Of a stretch of DNA of 29,406 nucleotides, positions 24,627 to 29,406 are shown piece by piece. Source of the DNA: a bacterium UBA2219 (GTDB lineage Bacteria > Desulfobacterota > Deferrimicrobia > Deferrimicrobiales > Deferrimicrobiaceae); assembly GCA_002327765.1 (NCBI GenBank), contig DCUH01000047.1, positions 410 through 29,815 of the forward strand, in the 5' to 3' direction. The notes beneath the pieces were generated by a model. It did not search any database. It had not been told where the DNA came from and worked only from the letters and a program-made list of their open reading frames with translations. The position numbers were made by a program, and so were the translations under genes. How positions within the stretch are numbered: position 1 is the first letter of the stretch; every line of letters begins with the position of its first letter.

Positions 24627-25133
24627 TCAGGCTTCCCTCGTCCAGGTGACGCGGAGCGTGTCCGCGTCCTCCGACCACTTGAAGGAGACCGTGCCCCGGT
24701 ACGCCTTCCGGATCTCCCGCCCGATGCGCTGGGCCAGCTTGCCGTCCGTGGTCAGCAGCTCGACGCAGCGGTCGCCGTCCCGGATTTCCATGATCCGTTC
24801 GAGGGGATTGATCCCGCGGGCGCGCCGCTCCTCGTTGCGGGCGATCCGGATCAGCTCGTCGCGATGGAACCTGAGGAACGCCCCGCGAAGCGTCAGCACG
24901 CCGGAGGGGAACCCGTCCGCGATCTTGCAGCAGGCGGGGCAGCGCCGCAAGGGGGCGCCGGAGCGCATAAGAGCGGCGGACTCGGCTTCGTCCATGTACC
25001 AGCGCTTCTTCCGGGAGATCACGTGGCAGATCGGGCAGACCCCCACGGCGGGGGACCCCTTCCTCGGCAGGTACGGATCGTTGGTGCGGTCTACGTTCTT
25101 CCGGCTGGCGGGTTCATAACGCATCGCGGTCAT
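24627..25133 (-). CDS. BCAM0308-family zinc-ribbon protein
   Basis: A 168-residue soluble protein of the uncharacterised BCAM0308 family (recognised from its overall pattern). It has a basic N-terminus with NDPYLPRKG, a treble-clef-like zinc site CPIC (33-36) and CPACC (65-69), then GFPSGVLTLRGAFLRFHRDE and NPLERIMEIRD, and a C-terminal alpha/beta part ending in a DTLRVTWTRE strand. The layout recalls the N-terminal zinc domain of the ribosome-export factor NMD3, so RNA or ribosome binding is a guess. The ATG at 25133 has GGGAGGG about 9 bases upstream; longer frames run into the PfkB gene. It is the last gene of the minus-strand block. The 101 bases on each side of it are AT-richer than average; the one following holds the likely rpfC promoter. 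Confidence 0.75.
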   Translation of the reverse strand: MTAMRYEPASRKNVDRTNDPYLPRKGSPAVGVCPICHVISRKKRWYMDEAESAALMRSGAPLRRCPACCKIADGFPSGVLTLRGAFLRFHRDELIRIARNEERRARGINPLERIMEIRDGDRCVELLTTDGKLAQRIGREIRKAYRGTVSFKWSEDADTLRVTWTREA

Positions 25134-25234
25134 CGTTTCCGCCCTCCCTGCTTGAAAAAGGCCTTTCAGGAGCGGTTGGACGCGACATTCACCCGATATC
25201 AATGATACCACCGATCCCCCGGAACTTCCCCCTT

Positions 25235-26146
25235 TCAGACCCGGAACTCGGTGAGGGAGCGGAACGAGGAGACCCGCATGGCGATGTCGTCGCGCGACAG
25301 GGCCTCCAGGCGCTCCGTGCTGAACGCCTCGACCGTGAAGGAGGCGATCGCGCTCCCGTACATCGTGGCAAGCCGGTAATCCCTCTCGGCGAGCTCCCTG
25401 GTTCCCCGGGACGCGAGGTATCCCATGAAGCCGCCCGCGAAGCTGTCCCCCGCGCCGGTGGGGTCGAATATGGTCTCCAGGGGGTACGCCGGGGCGGCGA
25501 AGATCTCCCCGTCGGACAGGTGCAGCACGCCGTATTCCCCCCGCTTGATCACGACGCGCTTCGGCCCCATGTCCATCAGCATCCGGGAGGCCCGCACGAG
25601 GTTGAACTCCCCGGTGAGCTGGCGCACCTCGGCCTCGTTGATGACGAGGACGTCGACGTTCCGCACGACTTCCCGCAGAAGCTGCGGGCTCTTCTCGATC
25701 CAGAAGTTCATCGTGTCGAGGGCGACGATCCTCGGGTTGCGGACCTGGGCCAGGATGTCGAGCTGGAGGCGGGGATCGATGTTCCCGAGGAAGACGTAGG
25801 GCGTGTCCCGCCATTCGGCCGGGAGGTCCGGCACGAAATCCCTGAACACGTTCAGGTCGGTGCGGACTGTATGCGCCGTGTTCAGGTCGTATTCGTAGTA
25901 GCCCTTCCAGTGGAAGGTCTCGCCGTCCGCGATCTTCAGCCCCCGCAGGTCGATCCCCCGGGAGGAAAGCTTGTCGATGGTCCGTCTGGGGAAGTCGCGC
26001 CCGACGACGGATACGAGCCGCACGGGGGCGAAATAGCTCGCCGCGATGGAGAAATAGGTGGCGGACCCGCCCACGACCTTCTCCACCTCCCCGAACGGGG
26101 ATTTGATGCTGTCGAACGCCATCGACCCGACGACCAGAAGGCTCAT
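25235..26146 (-). CDS. PfkB/ribokinase-family sugar kinase
   Basis: A 303-residue carbohydrate/nucleoside kinase. It has the N-terminal PfkB signature region (VVGSMAFDSIKSPFGE, then KVVGGSATYFSIAASYF), NEAE (170-173), VVIKRGEYGV (198-207) and the C-terminal PfkB motif DPTGAGDSFAGGF (228-240) with catalytic base D234. The substrate cannot be read from sequence; relatives are annotated as sugar or adenosine kinases. It starts at ATG 26146 after a G-rich ribosome-binding stretch, 62 bases after the nuclease stop on the same strand. Confidence 0.9.
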   Translation of the reverse strand: MSLLVVGSMAFDSIKSPFGEVEKVVGGSATYFSIAASYFAPVRLVSVVGRDFPRRTIDKLSSRGIDLRGLKIADGETFHWKGYYEYDLNTAHTVRTDLNVFRDFVPDLPAEWRDTPYVFLGNIDPRLQLDILAQVRNPRIVALDTMNFWIEKSPQLLREVVRNVDVLVINEAEVRQLTGEFNLVRASRMLMDMGPKRVVIKRGEYGVLHLSDGEIFAAPAYPLETIFDPTGAGDSFAGGFMGYLASRGTRELAERDYRLATMYGSAIASFTVEAFSTERLEALSRDDIAMRVSSFRSLTEFRV

Positions 26147-26208
26147 CGCCCCACCCCCGCGACCTTTTCGGTTTCCTGCCCGCAGACTCCCCCGCCCGGC
26201 GGCGCCGG

Positions 26209-27603
26209 TCAGAAGGCGATCGGCTCCCCGGGACCGGGCACCTGCGGGCTCCAGCCCAGCCGGGACTTCATGGTCCCGGCGAACTCCAGCGACACGGACT
26301 CCTCGCCGTGGGTCACCAGGACCGTCCCGGGCTCCTGCTTGAAGGCGCCCGCCCAGGCCAGCAGGTCTTCCCGGTCGGCGTGGGCCGACAGCCCGCCGAT
26401 CGTGTAGACGTCCGCCGCCACCGCGATGTCCTCGCCCAGCACGTTCACCCGCTTGGCGCCGTCGACGATCTTCCGCCCGAGGGTCCCCTGCGCCTGGAAC
26501 CCGACGATCACCACGCTGCTGTCCTTGCGCCACAGGTTGTGCTTCAGATGGTGCTTGATCCTCCCCGCGGTGCACATCCCGCTGCCGGCCATGATAACCG
26601 CCCCGCCCCGCAGCGAGTTCAGCGCCATCGACTCCTGGGTGTCCCTGGTGAAGACGACCTTGAGGGCGTCCGGGTTGGCCAGCCACCACTCCCGGAGGTC
26701 TTTCGCCTCCTCGTCGAACGTCTTGTCGTTGCGCATGGTGATCTGCGTCGCCTCGATCGCCAGCGGAGAGTCGACGTAGACCGTGACCCCCTTGATGCGC
26801 TCCTTCCGGGTGAGGTCGGCCAGGACGTAGAGGACGTCCTGGGCGCGCCCCACGGCGAAGGCGGGGATGATGACGTTGCCCCCCTTCCGCCGGAGCGTGT
26901 CGTTCAGGGCGTGGGCGAACTCGTCGAGCGACTCCTTCATCCCCTTGTGGACGCGGTTGCCGTACGTCGACTCCATGACGACGAGGTCGGCGCGGTCGAC
27001 CGTCGCGGGGTCGCGGACGATCGGCAGCCCCTTGTGCCCCAGGTCGCCGCTGAATACCAGCCGCCGGGAACGGCCGTCGTCCCGCACGTCGACGACCACG
27101 ATCGCCGACCCGAGGATGTGCCCCGCGTCGAGGAAGGTGGCGGTGATCCGCTGCCCCGGATCGACGGAAGCCCCGTACGGGACCGGCCTCAGGCGGTTCG
27201 CCACGGCGCGGGCATCGGCCTCCGTGTAGAGGGGCGTCACGAGACGCTTCCCGCCGCGCTGCCGCTTGCGGCTCTCCCATTCCGCCTCGCGCTCCTGGAT
27301 GTGGCCGGAGTCGGGCAGCATGATGTTCATGAGGTCGGCCGTCGCGGGCGTGCAGTGGATCGTGCCGCGGAAGCCCTCCTTCACCAGCTTGGGAAGGAGC
27401 CCCGTGTGGTCGATGTGCGCGTGGGTGCACAGGACGAAGTCGATCGTCGAGGGGACCACGGGGAACTTGCGCGCGTTCCTGCGGTCGCTGTCGCCGCCGC
27501 CCTGGAACATGCCGCAGTCGACCAGGAAGCGGCTCTTCTCCGTCTGGACCAGGATGCACGACCCGGTGACTTCCCGGGCCCCTCCGAGAAAGGTCAGGTT
27601 CAT
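26209..27603 (-). CDS. Beta-CASP metallo-beta-lactamase-fold RNase (CPSF73/RNase J-like)
   Basis: A 464-residue metal-dependent nuclease of the beta-CASP family. The metallo-beta-lactamase core has HAHIDH (61-66), H162 (DAGHILGSA) and SGDLG (185-189, D187). The beta-CASP insert runs from about 210 to 370 (ESTYGNRVH; VIIPAFAVGRAQDVLYVL; MAGSGMCTAGR). The RMMBL tail has GFQAQGTLGRK (368-378), LSAHADREDLL (405-415) and VLVTHGEE (428-435). The architecture is of the CPSF73-like bacterial proteins without the long RNase J C-terminus. It likely processes or degrades RNA. The ATG at 27603 overlaps the stop of the upstream membrane-protein gene by 4 bases (ATGA). Confidence 0.92.
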   Translation of the reverse strand: MNLTFLGGAREVTGSCILVQTEKSRFLVDCGMFQGGGDSDRRNARKFPVVPSTIDFVLCTHAHIDHTGLLPKLVKEGFRGTIHCTPATADLMNIMLPDSGHIQEREAEWESRKRQRGGKRLVTPLYTEADARAVANRLRPVPYGASVDPGQRITATFLDAGHILGSAIVVVDVRDDGRSRRLVFSGDLGHKGLPIVRDPATVDRADLVVMESTYGNRVHKGMKESLDEFAHALNDTLRRKGGNVIIPAFAVGRAQDVLYVLADLTRKERIKGVTVYVDSPLAIEATQITMRNDKTFDEEAKDLREWWLANPDALKVVFTRDTQESMALNSLRGGAVIMAGSGMCTAGRIKHHLKHNLWRKDSSVVIVGFQAQGTLGRKIVDGAKRVNVLGEDIAVAADVYTIGGLSAHADREDLLAWAGAFKQEPGTVLVTHGEESVSLEFAGTMKSRLGWSPQVPGPGEPIAF

Positions 27604-27944
27604 GCCGCCGGCACCATCCTTGTCAGGATTCCCGAAACGACGGAGATGAGTATGGAGCCCGCCACCGCGCCCCAGAAACCGTTCACATGGACGCCCGGCA
27701 CGATCGCGGTCACCAGCCACAGGAGCAGCCCGTTGATGACGAGCAGGAAGAGCCCCAGCGTGACCACCGTGAGCGGCAGGGTGAGGACCACGAACAGCGG
27801 GCGGACGACGGCGTTCACCAGGCCGAGGACGAACGCCGCGGCCAGCGCCGCCATCACGGTGTCCACCCGGACGAGGCCCGGGAGCAGGTAGCCGATCAGC
27901 AGCATCGCGACGGCGGTCGCGCACATCCGGATGAGGAACGGCAC
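27600..27944 (-). CDS. Small four-helix membrane protein (phage-holin family IV-like)
   Basis: A 114-residue integral membrane protein with four predicted helices (about 3-22, 28-48, 52-78 and 88-110) and the PLFVVLTLPLTVVTLGLF stretch typical of the widely distributed 'phage holin family' or YvlD-like proteins. It is a housekeeping membrane protein of unknown role, not evidence of a prophage. The start is GTG at 27944, preceded by GGAGGTGACC, a near-perfect anti-16S match, eight bases upstream; the upstream GTG at 27953 lies inside that site. Its stop overlaps the nuclease start. Confidence 0.85.
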   Translation of the reverse strand: MPFLIRMCATAVAMLLIGYLLPGLVRVDTVMAALAAAFVLGLVNAVVRPLFVVLTLPLTVVTLGLFLLVINGLLLWLVTAIVPGVHVNGFWGAVAGSILISVVSGILTRMVPAA

Positions 27945-27985
27945 GTCGGTCACCTCCCTTTGTCGTTGCGCCCTTTCATTCCCTT

Positions 27986-28591
27986 TCAGCCGCTGCCCGA
28001 GGACTTGGCGGTCTTCCTCAGACGGACCATCATCTCGTCGAACGAGTACCTGGAGAGCATGTCCGTGAACTGGGAGCGGTAGTTGTTGACGAGGCTGACC
28101 CCCTCGATGACGATGTCGTAGATGCGCCACTCGGACCCCTCTTTCAGGACCCGGTAGTTCACGGAGTATTCCTCGCCCTTTGTCGTGACGATCATCGAGC
28201 GCACCTCGGCGTAGGGGAGGTCCAGCACCTCCTTGCCGAAGACGACCTTCTCCCCCTTGTACCCCTCGATCTTCGAGGCGTAGGAGTTCTCGAGCAGCTC
28301 CTGGAACACCGCGATGAACTCCTGCCTCTCCTGCGGGGTCCGCGTCCTCCAGTTGACGCCGAGGGCGCGGCGCGACATCTCCTCGAAATTGAAGCGGGGG
28401 TAGATCTCCTTCCGGAGCAGGGCCCGCCGCTCCTGCTTCTTCGCGTCCCCCTGCAGTTCGGCGCGCATGAGGATGGCGATCCCCCGGTCGATCGTCCCGC
28501 GGATCTGGTCGGACGCCTCGCCGCCGCGCGCGGCGGCCGGGACGCAGAGCGCCAGGCACAAAAGCAGCGACGCCCATTTCGCACGCGTCAT
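27986..28591 (-). CDS. mlaC: Phospholipid-transport periplasmic protein MlaC (Ttg2D)
   Basis: A 201-residue periplasmic lipid carrier. It has a Sec signal peptide (1-23, ending AAARGGEA), then the MlaC fold: YPRFNFEEMSRRALGVNWR (64-82), FIAVFQELLENSYASKI (95-111), VNYRVLKEGSEWRIYDIVIE (145-164) and GVSLVNNYRSQF (165-176). MlaC shuttles phospholipids between the MlaFEDB complex and the outer membrane. The ATG overlaps the mlaD stop (ATGA). The membrane-protein gene starts 41 bases downstream. Confidence 0.92.
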   Translation of the reverse strand: MTRAKWASLLLCLALCVPAAARGGEASDQIRGTIDRGIAILMRAELQGDAKKQERRALLRKEIYPRFNFEEMSRRALGVNWRTRTPQERQEFIAVFQELLENSYASKIEGYKGEKVVFGKEVLDLPYAEVRSMIVTTKGEEYSVNYRVLKEGSEWRIYDIVIEGVSLVNNYRSQFTDMLSRYSFDEMMVRLRKTAKSSGSG

Positions 28592-29049
28592 TTCGCGTCC
28601 CCCCCGCCCTCGGCCTTCCCGTGGATGAACTGCCCGATCAGCTTCTCGAAGTCCACCGGCGGCTCGGTCTCCCGGAGCTTCCCGCCCGGGGGGATCAGCC
28701 GGTCGGAGCCGCCCGGGGAGATGCTGATGTACTTGTCGCCGATCAGCCCCCGGGTGCGGATGGACGCGATCGCGTCCTCCTGCAGGGGGATGTCCTTGCG
28801 GACCGCCATCCGGACGACCGCCTTGTAGTCGCGGATCTCGATCGACTCGATCGTCCCGATCTCCACCCCGGCGATCTCGACGCCCGCCCCGTTTTTCAGC
28901 CCCTGCACGGAGGTGAACTCCGCCGTCACGGGAACCTTGTCGCCCCTCCCGATCTCGACGTTCCCCAGCCGGATCGACAGCCAGCCCAGGCAGGCGATCC
29001 CGACCATCATGAACAGCCCGACCGCCGTTTCCATTTTCAGGTCTCTCAT
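28588..29049 (-). CDS. mlaD: MCE-domain lipid-transport protein MlaD
   Basis: A 153-residue protein with one N-terminal membrane helix (about 8-27) and a single MCE domain (about 36-115): VPVTAEFTSVQGLKNGAGVE, VEIGTIESIEI, and later LIGDKYISISPGGS. MlaD forms a hexameric periplasmic ring that passes phospholipids between MlaC and the inner-membrane transporter. The C-terminal helix is short and the length is at the low end for MlaD. It starts at ATG 29049, 21 bases after the mlaF stop, and its stop overlaps the mlaC start. Confidence 0.93.
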   Translation of the reverse strand: MRDLKMETAVGLFMMVGIACLGWLSIRLGNVEIGRGDKVPVTAEFTSVQGLKNGAGVEIAGVEIGTIESIEIRDYKAVVRMAVRKDIPLQEDAIASIRTRGLIGDKYISISPGGSDRLIPPGGKLRETEPPVDFEKLIGQFIHGKAEGGGDAK

Positions 29050-29070
29050 CCCTTGCGCTCCCGTTTCCGC

Positions 29071-29406
29071 TCACACCAGCCGGATGGGGCCCTCGTCGGC
29101 CCCGTCCACCAGCTGGCGCACGAACGGATTGCTCGAGTTCCTCACATCGTCCGGCGCACCCGTCTCGACCACCTTCCCGCCGTGGACCACGGCGACATGG
29201 TGGCAGTACTGGAAGATGTCCGGGATGTCGTGGCTGACCATCACCATCGTGAAGCGGCTCTCCTCGTACGTCCGGCAGATCAGGTTCAGGATCGAATTCC
29301 GTATGATCGGGTCCAGCCCGGTGGTGGGCTCGTCGTAGAGGATGACCTCCGGGCCCAGCGCCAGCGCCCGGGCCAGGGCGACGCGCTTCTTCTGCCCGCC
29401 CGAGAG
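29071..29406 (-). CDS. mlaF: MlaF-like ABC transporter ATPase, C-terminal part (gene runs off the window)
   Basis: The last 111 residues of an ABC ATPase. The visible part begins exactly at the signature motif LSGGQKKRVALARAL and continues with Walker B and D-loop (EVILYDEPTTGLDP), the switch histidine region (MVMVSHD) and a C-terminal helix region. In MlaF-type ATPases the Walker B/D-loop is followed by this kind of sequence. The TGA stop is at 29071-29073. The N-terminal half with Walker A and Q-loop, and presumably mlaE, lie beyond the right edge; the gene order mlaF, mlaD, mlaC supports the call. Confidence 0.9.
   Translation of the reverse strand, partial: LSGGQKKRVALARALALGPEVILYDEPTTGLDPIIRNSILNLICRTYEESRFTMVMVSHDIPDIFQYCHHVAVVHGGKVVETGAPDDVRNSSNPFVRQLVDGADEGPIRLV

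Noticed and set aside
27600..27944. Holin-like gene as evidence of a prophage
   Set aside because: The family is a common chromosomal membrane protein, and no phage genes, integrase or attachment sites are near.

Overview
The window is about 70% G+C and tightly packed, with many 4-base stop/start overlaps and frequent GTG starts. Gene content points to a Gram-negative, probably motile bacterium of the old Deltaproteobacteria (Desulfuromonadota-like) or a neighbouring high-GC phylum. The evidence is an Mla lipid-transport operon, a tripartite RND pump, sigma-54/NtrC plus FliA/FlgM flagellar-type control, PlsY, an ACT-domain malic enzyme and a BCAM0308-family zinc-ribbon protein. The placement is inferred from gene content only. 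No tRNA, rRNA, CRISPR array, insertion sequence or phage was seen, and no gene-free stretch exceeds 300 bases (the longest, about 225 bases, lies at 20864-21088).

Layout. 1-645: the glycine-rich tail of a TPM/YgcG-like protein, then lemA. 660-2648 (minus): malic enzyme followed by plsY. 2717-6576: an inositol-phosphate synthase gene converging on a coupled minus-strand operon of lipoprotein, GNAT/CelD-like protein and an MshA-like glycosyltransferase. 6723-8986: two coupled PLP aminotransferases, the second HisC. 8983-10330: an unknown protein and a small zincin-like metallopeptidase (minus). 10365-14531: a flagellar-type regulatory block. It holds an flgM-like gene behind a sigma-28-type promoter, a divergent NtrC-type regulator and soluble histidine kinase, and fliA behind a clean sigma-54 promoter. 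14553-20863 (minus): tetR, adaptor, and a 1500-residue protein that joins an RND permease and a TolC-like channel in one reading frame, with a perfect 20-bp operator upstream of tetR. 21089-24525: a DSF quorum-sensing pair, rpfF (synthase) converging on rpfC (hybrid sensor kinase). 24627-29406 (minus): partial mlaF, mlaD, mlaC, a small four-helix membrane protein, a beta-CASP nuclease, a PfkB sugar kinase and a BCAM0308-family protein.

How the genes work together. The strongest system-level observation is the RpfF/RpfC pair outside its classical Xanthomonas-type setting, with both RpfF catalytic glutamates and the RpfC input-HisKA-HATPase-REC-Hpt order, plus an extra degenerate receiver, but no adjacent rpfG or rpfB. 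The second is the pump/channel fusion, which carries a signal-peptide-like segment at its junction. The third is the flagellar-type circuit: kinase and NtrC-type activator, then a sigma-54 promoter with an upstream palindrome, then FliA, then a sigma-28-type promoter and FlgM. The fourth is an inositol-phosphate synthase beside an MshA-like glycosyltransferase, which suggests an inositol-containing glycoconjugate in a non-actinobacterial genome.
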